Position numbers and translations under genes: made by a program
The notes under the pieces: generated by a model
Told to the model about the DNA's origin: nothing
The model's input: only the letters and a program-made list of their open reading frames with translations
Databases searched by the model: none
Shown: in pieces, positions 43,808 through 52,114 of the stretch
Position numbering within the stretch: the first letter of the stretch is position 1
Layout: each line of letters opens with the position of its first letter
Assembly: GCA_036835325.1 (NCBI GenBank)
Contig: DAITMF010000019.1
Span: 1 to 55,395, forward strand
Reading direction: 5' to 3'
DNA length: 55,395 bases
From: CAMCHP01 sp036835325
GTDB taxonomy: Bacteria > Bacteroidota > Bacteroidia > Flavobacteriales_D > Sanyastnellaceae

Positions 43808-43990
43808 ATGACGAACGACCAAAACGGGCTAGGCCGCGCCAAAGCGCTCGAGCCCGACGATTTTTACTACAGTGAAGAGGGCTACATCGTCTTCACCGAA
43901 GTGTACCACCGCAAGCGTGGCTACTGCTGCAAAAGCGGCTGCAAGCACTGTCCGTACGGATTCAACAAGAAAACCGGCCGCTGCGAATAG
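43808..43990 (+). CDS. DUF5522 small cysteine-rich protein
   Basis: A 60-aa protein of the DUF5522 type. The core DFYYSEEGYIVFTEVYHRKRGYCCKSGCKHCPYGF is characteristic, with the cysteine pattern CC-x3-C-x2-C that probably binds a metal or iron-sulfur group. No signal peptide. It lies 18 nt upstream of hutU and may be co-transcribed with it. Function not known to me. Confidence 0.85.
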   Translation: MTNDQNGLGRAKALEPDDFYYSEEGYIVFTEVYHRKRGYCCKSGCKHCPYGFNKKTGRCE

Positions 43991-44008
43991 CGGCAACAAC
44001 GCATTGCC

Positions 44009-46027
44009 ATGAGCACAACAACGTCTACTGCACTCACGCCCGAACTCCTCGCTGCCGCCATTCGCGAGGGCATCCCGAATGAACTTCCTGAGCACCCCGG
44101 CTACGACACATCGGTGAGCCACGCGCCCAAGCGGAAAGACATTCTGAGCGACGACGACAAAAAACTCGCCCTGCGCAACGCACTGCGCTACTTTCCGAAG
44201 CACCAACATGCAGCGCTGGTTGGCGAATTCCGCGAAGAACTCGAGCGCTACGGCCGTATCTACATGTACCGTTTGCGCGTGACCCACCCGATGAAGGCCT
44301 GCCCCATCAGCTGGTACCCCACCAAAAGCAAGCAGGCTGCCGCGATCATGCTCATGATCCAAAACAACCTCGACCCCGCCGTTGCACAGCACCCGCACGA
44401 GCTGATCACCTACGGAGGCAACGGCGCCGTGTTCCAAAACTGGGCACAGTACCGCCTCACCATGCGCTACCTCTCGGAGATGACCGACGAGCAAACGCTG
44501 GTGATGTACAGCGGGCACCCGCTGGGGCTCTTCCCGTCGCACGTCGGTGCGCCTCGGGTGGTGGTCACCAACGGCATGGTAATCCCGAACTACTCCAAAC
44601 CCGACGATTGGGAGCGGTTCAACGCCCTGGGCGTTTCGCAGTACGGACAAATGACCGCCGGTTCGTACATGTACATCGGTCCGCAAGGCATCGTACATGG
44701 CACCACCATCACGGTCTTGAATGCTTTGCGGAAAATTGTTGGCGATGGCGACCTCAGTGGACGCTTGTTCGTCACTGCCGGTTTGGGAGGGATGAGCGGG
44801 GCACAACCCAAGGCGGGCAACATTGCCGGCGTTGTTTCGGTTACCGCCGAAGTGAATCCGGCGGCGGCCTGGAAACGCCAAGCACAAGGATGGGTGGATG
44901 AAGTGGTAACCGACATTGAAGAGTTGGGCCGCAAGGTGCAAGCAGCGAAAAACGCCAAAGCCGTGCGCTCATTTGCCTACCTCGGCAACGTGGTAGATGT
45001 GTGGGAACATTTTGAAACGGCCGGCATTCACATTGACCTTGGCTCTGACCAAACCTCGCTGCACAACCCGTGGGCCGGAGGCTACTACCCTGCCGGCTTG
45101 AGCTTCGACGAGGCCAACGACCTCATGGCCACCGACCCCGAACGCTTCAAGGCCCATGTAAAAGACTCGCTGCGCCGCCACGCCGGTACGGTAAACCGCC
45201 ACACGGCCAAAGGCACCTACTTCTTCGACTACGGCAACGCCTTCTTGCTCGAAGCCTCGCGGGCCGGTGCCGAAGTGATGGCCGCTGACGGCATTCACTT
45301 CCGCTATCCGAGCTACGTGCAAGACATCTTAGGGCCAATGTGCTTTGACTACGGGTTTGGTCCGTTCCGCTGGGTATGCTGCAGCGGCGACCCGGCCGAC
45401 CTCAAAACCACCGACACCATTGCCCTTGACGTGCTCGAGCAACTGCGCGCCAAGGCACCCGCCGAGATTGCTCGTCAGCTCGACGACAACATCACCTGGA
45501 TTCGCCAAGCTGAAGAAAACCAAATGGTCGTAGGCTCGCAGGCACGCATTTTGTACGCCGATGCGGAAGGACGCATGGAAATCGCCGCCGCCTTCAACCG
45601 CGCCATCGCCGATGGTCGACTGAAAGGCGAAGTGGTGCTGGGCCGTGACCACCACGACGTGAGCGGAACCGATTCACCCTACCGCGAAACCTCCAACATT
45701 TACGACGGCTCGTCGTTTACCGCTGACATGGCCGTGCAGAACTTCGTGGGCGATGCCTTCCGCGGTGCCACTTGGGTTTCGCTGCACAACGGCGGCGGCG
45801 TAGGCTGGGGAGAAGTGATCAACGGCGGCTTTGGCATGCTCCTCGATGGCAGCGAAGAAAGCGAGCGCCGCTTGCGCATGATGCTCCACTGGGATGTCAA
45901 CAACGGCATTGCGCGCCGTTCATGGGCGCGCAATGATGAAGCCATTTTCGCCATTCAGCGGGCTATGGAGGCTGAACCACGGTTGAAAGTGACCTTGCCC
46001 AACAAGGTCGACGACAGCCTGCTTTGA
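44009..46027 (+). CDS. hutU: Urocanate hydratase
   Basis: A 672-aa urocanase that converts urocanate to imidazolone propionate in histidine breakdown, with tightly bound NAD. The length exceeds the roughly 550-aa proteobacterial form because of an N-terminal extension (GYDTSVSHAPKRKDI to FPKHQHAALVGEF), like eukaryotic and other Bacteroidota urocanases. Conserved parts: ITYGGNGAVFQNWAQYRLTM, MYSGHPLGLFPSH, GLGGMSGAQPKAG (nucleotide loop), and FGPFRWVCCSGDPADL with the active-site Cys. hutH, hutI and hutG are not in view. Confidence 0.96.
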   Translation: MSTTTSTALTPELLAAAIREGIPNELPEHPGYDTSVSHAPKRKDILSDDDKKLALRNALRYFPKHQHAALVGEFREELERYGRIYMYRLRVTHPMKACPISWYPTKSKQAAAIMLMIQNNLDPAVAQHPHELITYGGNGAVFQNWAQYRLTMRYLSEMTDEQTLVMYSGHPLGLFPSHVGAPRVVVTNGMVIPNYSKPDDWERFNALGVSQYGQMTAGSYMYIGPQGIVHGTTITVLNALRKIVGDGDLSGRLFVTAGLGGMSGAQPKAGNIAGVVSVTAEVNPAAAWKRQAQGWVDEVVTDIEELGRKVQAAKNAKAVRSFAYLGNVVDVWEHFETAGIHIDLGSDQTSLHNPWAGGYYPAGLSFDEANDLMATDPERFKAHVKDSLRRHAGTVNRHTAKGTYFFDYGNAFLLEASRAGAEVMAADGIHFRYPSYVQDILGPMCFDYGFGPFRWVCCSGDPADLKTTDTIALDVLEQLRAKAPAEIARQLDDNITWIRQAEENQMVVGSQARILYADAEGRMEIAAAFNRAIADGRLKGEVVLGRDHHDVSGTDSPYRETSNIYDGSSFTADMAVQNFVGDAFRGATWVSLHNGGGVGWGEVINGGFGMLLDGSEESERRLRMMLHWDVNNGIARRSWARNDEAIFAIQRAMEAEPRLKVTLPNKVDDSLL

Positions 46028-46029
46028 CG

Positions 46030-46731
46030 TTATTCGCTGGCGCGACCGTAGCCGCCACCGCCAATTTTGAGCGTGAGGTAAAATCCGTTCGGACGGAAAT
46101 CAACCACCTCGGTGACTGCCCGTTGGTTCAGAGTGAAATCGGCGTTTGACGGCGAAAACCATGCACCGGCGACAAGGCCTATCGCGAATCCACCGCCACT
46201 TTGCTCATCACCGCCTCGACCAACACGGGTGAAGTAGCTCACCGATGCATCGATCATCGCCGATGAACTCCTCAGGTTCACGACTTGCAGCGGATTGGCC
46301 AGCGCATCGTTGAGCGAGGTGGTCGCTGCGTCGCTCTCCAACTGGAGGTTGGTGTACATGCCGCCAATGCCAACCGTGGGTACAATGAACTGCTTGTAGC
46401 CCAGCGGCACGGCGTAGCCGAAACTGAAGTTTCCGTAACCCCCGCTGAAACGTCCAGATGTGCCAGGACGCGTGACGTTTTGCTCGCTGAAGCCGCCTCC
46501 GCGTCCGCCGATAACAAAATTGTTGATTAAGACGAAACCCGATCCGCCGGAGGCGTAATGCAACGGATCGATGGTTGAATATCCGTTGGCTTCGAGCAGG
46601 GTGTTGAGCGGCCCCGCATCAAAGTACATGGCACCGGGCTCGAAGAAGCCGAATCCGCCGAAATAACCCGATTGCGCGTGGGAGGACATCCATCCCACAA
46701 GAATGAAAACAGAGAGAAGAAGCTTTTTCAT
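46030..46731 (-). CDS. Predicted outer-membrane/exported protein, glycine-rich
   Basis: A 233-aa protein with a Sec signal peptide (LLSVFILVGWMSSHAQ). The mature part is Gly/Phe/Tyr-rich with alternating beta-like strands (GRFSGGYGNFSFGYAVPLG, QFIVPTVGIGGMYTNLQLE, GGFAIGLVAGAWFSP, NGFYLTLKIGGGGYG), suggesting a small beta-barrel or similar. No family recognised. It is the last of three genes with the regulator 9 nt upstream and the membrane protein before that. It ends 2 nt from the convergent hutU stop. Confidence 0.8.
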   Translation of the reverse strand: MKKLLLSVFILVGWMSSHAQSGYFGGFGFFEPGAMYFDAGPLNTLLEANGYSTIDPLHYASGGSGFVLINNFVIGGRGGGFSEQNVTRPGTSGRFSGGYGNFSFGYAVPLGYKQFIVPTVGIGGMYTNLQLESDAATTSLNDALANPLQVVNLRSSSAMIDASVSYFTRVGRGGDEQSGGGFAIGLVAGAWFSPSNADFTLNQRAVTEVVDFRPNGFYLTLKIGGGGYGRASE

Positions 46732-46740
46732 GGTATTGAT

Positions 46741-47031
46741 TTAAAGTTTCACATAGGTTTTAAGTGCGTTGACATAATTTTCAAGCGCCTCAGCGCCGGC
46801 AGGTGTAATGCGGCAGGTGGTGCGTGGCCGCTTGCCGTTGAAGTCTTTCACCACCTCGATGTAGCCCGCCTTTTGCAGCTTGTCGATTTGCACGCTGAGA
46901 TTGCCCGGCGTAGCACCTGTTTGGGTTTGCAGGTAGGTAAACTCGGCCGACTCAACCGCAACAAGCACCGACATCACCGCCAAGCGCAAGGATTGATGCA
47001 GCAAGGGGTCGAGCGCTTTGAATGCCGTCAT
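46741..47031 (-). CDS. Winged-helix transcriptional regulator (HTH_34/MarR-like)
   Basis: A 96-aa single-domain winged-helix DNA-binding protein. The pattern LDPLLHQSLRLAVMSVL, FTYLQTQTGATPGNLSVQIDKLQKAGYI (recognition helix region) and KDFNGKRPRTTCRITPAGAEAL is characteristic of the PF13601-type regulators. There is no ligand-binding domain; such proteins usually autoregulate their own operon. It overlaps the upstream membrane protein gene by 4 nt (ATGA), so the two are coupled. A palindrome at 47627-47651 over the operon promoter is a good candidate target. Confidence 0.88.
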   Translation of the reverse strand: MTAFKALDPLLHQSLRLAVMSVLVAVESAEFTYLQTQTGATPGNLSVQIDKLQKAGYIEVVKDFNGKRPRTTCRITPAGAEALENYVNALKTYVKL

Positions 47032-47594
47032 TGCTTGCTGGTTTTCAGTAGGTAACCCGGAATGAGGTAGCTCACCGCCACCGATGCCGCCAGAAGCAAC
47101 AATTGAATGTCAAAGTCCACAAACAGCGCGGCCATGCCCAACGCCCAGCTGAGCGCACCGCCGAACATGAGCGGACGAAACCGCAGCAAGCCGCCCGACA
47201 CAAAGGTGCCCAGGCCGTACATTAAGATCACAATCGGGTACACGTTCTCCCAACCGATTTTCACGGCCGTACCGAGAATGAGCAACAAGGTCACCACAAA
47301 GCCCAGCCACAGCGCATTCATGGCGCGGTCGAGGTGCGTTTTTACTCCCAGTTGCGCATCGCGCCGCGATAAAATACCGGTCAAAATGCCTGCCGCAGGC
47401 ATAAACACCGCCCAAACGATGTAGTGATGTTCAAAGCCGCCCCGAAGCAAGCCAAACTCAGTGAGGGCCGCCAGAAAGGTCGCCCAGCCCCAAACGAGAA
47501 AATAGCTGCTTCCCTCGCTCATTTTGCGGCGTGTACCGGCAATCATGCTGCTGATGATGGCCAAGCTTTCATGTTCATTCAACGGTTTTTCCAT
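47028..47594 (-). CDS. Small polytopic membrane protein, first gene of regulator cassette
   Basis: A 188-aa inner-membrane protein. A soluble N-terminus of about 30 residues (NEHESLAIISSMIAGTRRKM) is followed by five or six hydrophobic helices (YFLVWGWATFLAALTEFGLL, IVWAVFMPAAGILTGIL, ALWLGFVVTLLLILGTAV, VYPIVILMYGLGTFVSGGLL, two more near the end). I do not recognise a named family, though similar membrane proteins next to a small winged-helix regulator occur in other Bacteroidota. The regulator gene starts within its stop codon. A TATATTTG box lies at 47619-47626. Confidence 0.82.
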   Translation of the reverse strand: MEKPLNEHESLAIISSMIAGTRRKMSEGSSYFLVWGWATFLAALTEFGLLRGGFEHHYIVWAVFMPAAGILTGILSRRDAQLGVKTHLDRAMNALWLGFVVTLLLILGTAVKIGWENVYPIVILMYGLGTFVSGGLLRFRPLMFGGALSWALGMAALFVDFDIQLLLLAASVAVSYLIPGYLLKTSKQ

Positions 47595-47618
47595 TGTTCT
47601 GAAGATTTGATTTCAGGA

Positions 47619-47651
47619 CAAATATAAATTACTTTACGTTATAAAGTTATT
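47619..47651 (-). promoter_or_regulatory. Promoter and candidate operator of regulator cassette
   Basis: Minus strand TATATTTG (47626-47619) fits the -7 consensus, 24 nt before the ATG. Immediately upstream lies a 25-bp imperfect palindrome (47627-47651): perfect 6-bp arms ACTTTA and TAAAGT around a 5-nt centre, extended to 9 of 10 matched pairs. It covers the spacer and -33 region, where a bound repressor would block RNA polymerase. Confidence 0.55.
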
Positions 47652-47727
47652 TATCATGATTTTTTCGGATGGATGACCCACCGCCTCGCCCCCAGCACTT
47701 TGTACGCCCCAAGAATGCGCAGCTACC

Positions 47728-47754
47728 TTGAGTTGGCGACTTTCGCTACCTTTG
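47728..47754 (+). promoter_or_regulatory. Probable promoter of trhO
   Basis: TTG (47728-47730), a 16-nt spacer, then TACCTTTG (47747-47754), a full -7 match. The ATG of trhO lies 60 nt downstream. Confidence 0.45.
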
Positions 47755-47814
47755 CAGCTCGATATCTCCACGACGGATGTGTCGAGCCAACCACGTATAA
47801 CTTGTAATTGTACG

Positions 47815-48894
47815 ATGAAACAGCTCCACAACAAGGTCGACCGGAAGGTGTTGATACAGCGCATGCTGCAAAGCGATGAGGAGCGCATGACCTTGTCGTT
47901 TTACCAGTATGCGAACATCAAGAACCCTTCCTTCTTTCGTGACTTCCTCTACCTGAATTGGGAGGAAATGGGTGTTCTCGGCCGCACCTATGTCGCTCAC
48001 GAAGGCATCAACGCGCAAATCAGCCTGCCCAAGGCCAACTTCGAGCGCTTTAAAGATCACCTGTTCTCGGTTACCTTTCTCGACGGCATTCGCTTGAATG
48101 TTGCAGTCGATGACAACGGCAAGTCGTTCTTCAAGCTCATCATCAAGGTGCGCGACAAAATTGTCGCCGACGGATTGAACGACGCCACCTTCGACGTCAC
48201 CAACAAAGGCAAACACCTCACCGCTGAGGAATTCAACGCCCTCACCGAAGACCCCAACACGATTCTCATCGACATGCGCAACCACTACGAATCGGAGGTT
48301 GGGCATTTCATTGGCGCCATCGCGCCCGATGTCGACACCTTCCGCGAAGAGATCGAAGTGGTGAGTGAGTTCTTGCAGGGCAACGAAGACAAGAACATTG
48401 TCATGTACTGCACCGGTGGCATTCGGTGCGAGAAGGCCAGCGCATGGTTCAAGCACAGCGGATACAAAAACGTGCACCAGCTCAACGGCGGTATCATTGA
48501 GTACGTGCGTCAAGTGCGCGAGCGCGGCTTGCCCAATAAATTCGTGGGCAAGAACTTCGTGTTCGATGAACGTCGCGCCGAGCGCATCTCATCTGACGTG
48601 ATAGCCCAATGCCACCAATGCGGCGAACCCTGCGACGAGCACACCAATTGCGAAAACGTCGCATGCAACCTGCTCTTTATTCAGTGCGAAGCGTGCAAAG
48701 CGAAGCACAACGGTTGCTGTTCTGAAGAATGCGACCACGTGCATTCGCTACCCGATGAAGACCAACGCGAACTTCGACGCGGCAAAGACAACAGCAACCG
48801 CATTTTCAGCAAAGGCCGCATGCGTGGAGTGCAAGCCGTGGGTGATTCGAAGTTTCGTACCTTGAGCTACGTCCCAAAGCAAAGCACACAATGA
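47815..48894 (+). CDS. trhO: tRNA uridine(34) hydroxylase, rhodanese family
   Basis: A 359-aa UPF0176/TrhO protein, which forms 5-hydroxyuridine at tRNA position 34 in an oxygen-dependent way. Order: N-terminal acylphosphatase-like domain (to about residue 115), rhodanese domain with active-site Cys199 in VMYCTGGIRCEKASAWF, and a C-terminal Cys-rich segment (CHQCGEPCDEHTNC, CEACKAKHNGCCSEEC). ATG 47815 gives the standard start; the frame is open upstream to a TTG within the promoter. Its stop overlaps the next gene (ATGA). Confidence 0.93.
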   Translation: MKQLHNKVDRKVLIQRMLQSDEERMTLSFYQYANIKNPSFFRDFLYLNWEEMGVLGRTYVAHEGINAQISLPKANFERFKDHLFSVTFLDGIRLNVAVDDNGKSFFKLIIKVRDKIVADGLNDATFDVTNKGKHLTAEEFNALTEDPNTILIDMRNHYESEVGHFIGAIAPDVDTFREEIEVVSEFLQGNEDKNIVMYCTGGIRCEKASAWFKHSGYKNVHQLNGGIIEYVRQVRERGLPNKFVGKNFVFDERRAERISSDVIAQCHQCGEPCDEHTNCENVACNLLFIQCEACKAKHNGCCSEECDHVHSLPDEDQRELRRGKDNSNRIFSKGRMRGVQAVGDSKFRTLSYVPKQSTQ

Positions 48895-49565
48895 CTTCAC
48901 GCGTACCCCGTCACATCATCGCCCTCTGTGCCGTTCTCACCACGCTGGGAGCCTTTGCCCAACCCACAGGATTGAGCTACGAGGTGGTTCAACGGCACGA
49001 AGGCATGGTAGGTCAAACCGATTTGACCGGGTTTACAACCTACCGTATCTACGTTGAGTATACCAACGAGCGAGACTTCTTGAGTTCAATGTATGGAAGC
49101 ACGCGCGACTCAATTGCACCCTTCACGTTCTCACCCGATGACGAAGACATTGTGCTCGAGGCCGATTGCGGGTGTTTTCATAGCGAATACGGTGCCCTAT
49201 TTGCCAATGGCTTTAACATGAACATTGCCGCTATGGCACCGGAATTGGCCTACCACTCTTTCTACACCATTAACAAGTTGGGATCAAGCGATCCGGGACA
49301 GCTTTCATACATCGCATCAACCCTCTCGCATTCAGAAGAAGAGGCCACCAGCATTTGCAACTGGCGCATCGATGATGGGAGCATCTTTACCTATGCAGGT
49401 GAACCCAACGGCTACGCGCACGAAGGCAAACGGGTGCTGATTGCGCAAGTCACCAGCTGCAGTGAAGAACTGCGGTTCTCTGTATGCATTCAAACGTTTG
49501 TGGAGGGAAGCCAAGAAAATGTTCACTATTGGTGTACCGAATCGCCTTTTGTGATTCGGCCATAA
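48891..49565 (+). CDS. Secreted protein with a module shared by larger flavobacterial exported proteins
   Basis: A 224-aa protein with a signal peptide (HIIALCAVLTTLGAFAQ). The mature region (GLSYEVVQRHEG, LTGFTTYRIYVEYTN, LEADCGCFHSEYG) resembles a module I know from the N-terminal part of large T9SS-exported flavobacterial proteins. Here it stands alone: there is no C-terminal sorting domain and the protein ends ESPFVIRP. Six or more Cys suggest disulfides in the periplasm or outside. It starts within the trhO stop codon, an odd partner for a secreted protein. No function can be assigned. Confidence 0.75.
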   Translation: MTSRVPRHIIALCAVLTTLGAFAQPTGLSYEVVQRHEGMVGQTDLTGFTTYRIYVEYTNERDFLSSMYGSTRDSIAPFTFSPDDEDIVLEADCGCFHSEYGALFANGFNMNIAAMAPELAYHSFYTINKLGSSDPGQLSYIASTLSHSEEEATSICNWRIDDGSIFTYAGEPNGYAHEGKRVLIAQVTSCSEELRFSVCIQTFVEGSQENVHYWCTESPFVIRP

Positions 49566-49577
49566 CCCATCACCGCA

Positions 49578-50189
49578 TCAAGGCTTGTACTCTTGGGCCC
49601 CTTCGAGGATGTAGTTCATCTGGTAAACATCGTTCGCGTTCAGCGCAAACTTGCCTTTGAAGGTAAGGCGCTCATCGGTTTCGTAGCGGCGTGTCTTGGC
49701 TTTAAAGCGGAGGTCGACGACCGACTCAGGACCCGCACCACCGCAGAAGAAGCAGTTGGCAAAGGGGTAGCGCGACAGCACGTAGAAATCTTCGTCGTAA
49801 TCGACCGGAATCACGTATCCGGTGATGTAGACTTCTTTGCCTTCGAGGGCTTTCACTGATGCTCCAAAGGTGGGTTTCCAGTAGTAGGCATCCAGTTCAT
49901 CGATGTAAACGTCTTTGAAGTCAACGTCGATGAGGGTGCGCCAAGTGAGTTCCATCGGCGCAGCGTCGTCATCCGCTGAAAGCGAAAGTTCAAAAGGCAC
50001 ATCCAGAACGGCCACGTCGATTGCTTCGGCTTCAGCGGCAGCTCGGAAAGGCAATTCGCTGCGGTAAGCAGCTACGTCTTTGAGGGGTGCCGCCGTTACT
50101 TCAGCGGGCGCACATGACGTACTCATGTTGAGCGATGCCACGGCGATCACCACCATGGCAACGGAAAGAAGTTTGACGAGCTTAACCAT
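49578..50189 (-). CDS. DUF3299-like exported protein, partner of ABC transporter
   Basis: A 203-aa protein. The N-terminus is hydrophobic (LLSVAMVVIAVASLNMSTSC), either a Sec signal or a weak lipoprotein signal with Cys26 as lipid site. The C-terminal domain has the DUF3299-like pattern: LTWRTLIDVDFKD, LEGKEVYITGYVIPVDYDED, and a cysteine loop CFFCGGAGPESVVDL, then a VKGKFALN-type strand. I chose ATG 50189, which overlaps the permease stop by 8 nt; 50228 is possible. It is the third gene after an ATPase and an FtsX-like permease, so it probably works with them. Assignment to DUF3299 is by eye. Confidence 0.7.
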   Translation of the reverse strand: MVKLVKLLSVAMVVIAVASLNMSTSCAPAEVTAAPLKDVAAYRSELPFRAAAEAEAIDVAVLDVPFELSLSADDDAAPMELTWRTLIDVDFKDVYIDELDAYYWKPTFGASVKALEGKEVYITGYVIPVDYDEDFYVLSRYPFANCFFCGGAGPESVVDLRFKAKTRRYETDERLTFKGKFALNANDVYQMNYILEGAQEYKP

Positions 50190-51366
50190 CAGCGAGGGTT
50201 TTGGAGATATCAATGCGTACTGCTGCAATTGCAGGCAATAACGATGCCAAAACGCCTACAAAGATAGTGATTATCGTTAGCAGGTATTCGCCATCGAGCA
50301 GGGCCATGTCGGCAATCTCGTAGCGGAACTTGTCTTTGACCATATCGCCCAAAAGCAGCAGGCCTACGCGTGAGGTGGCCAAGCCCACCGCAATGCCCGC
50401 GAGCGTGAGCAGCATCCCTTCCAACAAAATCAAGGCGAAAAGGGTAAAGCGCGAAGCGCCCATGGTGCGCATAAGCGCGAGCTCGTAGCGACGATCGCGC
50501 AGCGAGGTGTAGAGGGAGATGAACACGCTCACAAACGAAATGGCCATGATGAGCAAGGCAATGGCCCGCAGCGTTTGCATGCCGATGCCGAAATTGGTTT
50601 GGAGGCGGTTAATTTCAATGGATGGAAGCGCAATTTGCATGTTTGTCTCGCGCAGCAGGTTCGGCAGGGTTACAATGGCCAGTGCGTTTTTCTTTTTGAG
50701 GAGGACGGCCGTGATTTCGTCTTCGGGGTTCTCTCCGCGCTCTTCAGCCTCTTCCACGTGCACGCCCCACACCGACTCCATCGGGGTAAGGATGAGCTGA
50801 TCGATGACCGAGCCGCTTTCGGCGTAAATCCCCACCACGGTGAACGCGTGGTCGGCGTGCACATCGGTGGCGTCTTTCAACCCGTGCGCGCTGTAAAAGG
50901 TGTCGCCGATTTTCAATCCGGTGGTTTGCGCCACAGCGGCGCCAATGGTGGCGGTGTAGGGCGCATCGAACAGCACACCTTCAGTGAGTTCAACCTCATA
51001 GTGTTCATGGTAGGCATGGGTGGTGCCCACAATGCGGTGCATCGCGTAATTGTCGCCGTAGGCCAGCGGAATGCCCGATTCTATGTAAGGGTGCTTCATG
51101 ATGCGCTCGGCTTCGCGGCGCGAAATGTTGCCCGTAGGCACATCGATGTGGTACACGTTGGCGAGGATTAACTGCAGCGGACTCCCCTTTGCACCCAGCA
51201 CCAAGTCAATGTCTTTGATGTTGCGGTCGAACTGATCTTGCAAGCGGTTCTCAACCACAATCAGCAGTGAGATAATGCCCACTCCGAAAGCGAGCAGTAC
51301 CAAGCTCAAGATGGTGTTGAGCGGTTTGACGGTGATGTTCCGCCGGGCGATTTTGAACAGATTCAT
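50182..51366 (-). CDS. ABC transporter permease, FtsX/MacB-type
   Basis: A 394-aa permease with the MacB-like layout: an N-terminal helix (about 16-36, TILSLVLLAFGVGIISLLIV), a large periplasmic domain (about 40-265), and three helices at the end (ALLIMAISFVSVFISLYTSL, FALILLEGMLLTLAGIAVGLA, LLTIITIFVGVLASLLPAIAAVRI). The segment LRDRRYELALMRTMGASRFTLF before the last helices is the hallmark of this family. Such permeases transmit force to the periplasm or move lipoproteins and peptides rather than import solutes. It overlaps the ATPase gene by 4 nt and the DUF3299-like gene by 8 nt. Confidence 0.93.
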   Translation of the reverse strand: MNLFKIARRNITVKPLNTILSLVLLAFGVGIISLLIVVENRLQDQFDRNIKDIDLVLGAKGSPLQLILANVYHIDVPTGNISRREAERIMKHPYIESGIPLAYGDNYAMHRIVGTTHAYHEHYEVELTEGVLFDAPYTATIGAAVAQTTGLKIGDTFYSAHGLKDATDVHADHAFTVVGIYAESGSVIDQLILTPMESVWGVHVEEAEERGENPEDEITAVLLKKKNALAIVTLPNLLRETNMQIALPSIEINRLQTNFGIGMQTLRAIALLIMAISFVSVFISLYTSLRDRRYELALMRTMGASRFTLFALILLEGMLLTLAGIAVGLATSRVGLLLLGDMVKDKFRYEIADMALLDGEYLLTIITIFVGVLASLLPAIAAVRIDISKTLADG

Positions 51367-51989
51367 AGGGTCACTCGGTTGGCGAAACGGTCTTTCAATC
51401 GTTGGTCGTGCGTTACTATCACAAGCGCGGCACCGGTGAGGGCGGCCTGTTCTTCAAGCAGGGCGATGACCTGTGCGGCGTTCTTATCGTCGAGCGCCGA
51501 AGTGGGCTCGTCGGCCAGCACGATGGCCGGTTCATTGATGAGGGCGCGTGCAATGGCCACCCGTTGCTGCTCACCGATGCTCAAGGCGCGGGGCGATTGC
51601 TTCAGTTTGTGTTCAAGGTTCATGCGGCGCAGCAACTCAGCCGCGCGGGCCTTGTTCACCGGCTTACCGGCGAGGAACTGCGGCAAGAGCAGGTTGTCTT
51701 CAACGGTGAGGCTTTGCACAAAATGCGCGGTTTGAAACACCACACCAATGCGGGCTCCCCGAAAGCGGTCGAGCTCTTTGCCCGAAAGCCGGGTGAGGTC
51801 TTGGCCATCGACTTCCACCTTTCCGCCGGTGGGCTTGAGCATTCCGGCAAGCAGGTGCAGGAGGGTGGTTTTTCCCGTGCCTGATTCGCCGAGCAGCAGC
51901 AGGTGCTGACGCGAATCGCAGACCACATCGGGAAATTCAAACGACGGACCGCCGTCGTACCGAAAACGAAGTTGTGAGGTGCAGAGCAT
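51363..51989 (-). CDS. ABC transporter ATP-binding protein
   Basis: A 208-aa ATPase of the LolD/MacB type. Walker A is GESGTGKTTLLHLL, the ABC signature is LSIGEQQRVAIARAL and Walker B is AIVLADEPTSALDDKNA. VFQTAHFVQSLTVEDNL is the Q-loop region. It starts the ATPase-permease-DUF3299-like operon. A TATCTTTG box lies only 4 nt before the ATG, so the mRNA is probably leaderless. Confidence 0.94.
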   Translation of the reverse strand: MLCTSQLRFRYDGGPSFEFPDVVCDSRQHLLLLGESGTGKTTLLHLLAGMLKPTGGKVEVDGQDLTRLSGKELDRFRGARIGVVFQTAHFVQSLTVEDNLLLPQFLAGKPVNKARAAELLRRMNLEHKLKQSPRALSIGEQQRVAIARALINEPAIVLADEPTSALDDKNAAQVIALLEEQAALTGAALVIVTHDQRLKDRFANRVTL

Positions 51990-51993
51990 ACCC

Positions 51994-52001
51994 CAAAGAT
52001 A
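51994..52001 (-). promoter_or_regulatory. -7 box of ABC operon, leaderless arrangement
   Basis: Minus strand TATCTTTG, a full match to TAnnTTTG, ends only 4 nt before the ATG at 51989, which predicts transcription beginning at or next to the start codon. Confidence 0.5.
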
Positions 52002-52114
52002 CAGAGTGCCGCGCTATTCGGTGAGGGGCGCACTGTGCTTTTGGATGAATTAACAAGCGTGTCTTACATAAAAAACACTTACAATTGCAATTGCTCTATC
52101 AGCGTTCTCCAAAA

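Noticed and set aside
43829..44941. 370-codon open frame antisense to hutU
   Set aside because: It is a shadow of the high-GC hutU coding sequence; the + strand protein is an unmistakable urocanase and the antisense product has no recognisable domain.
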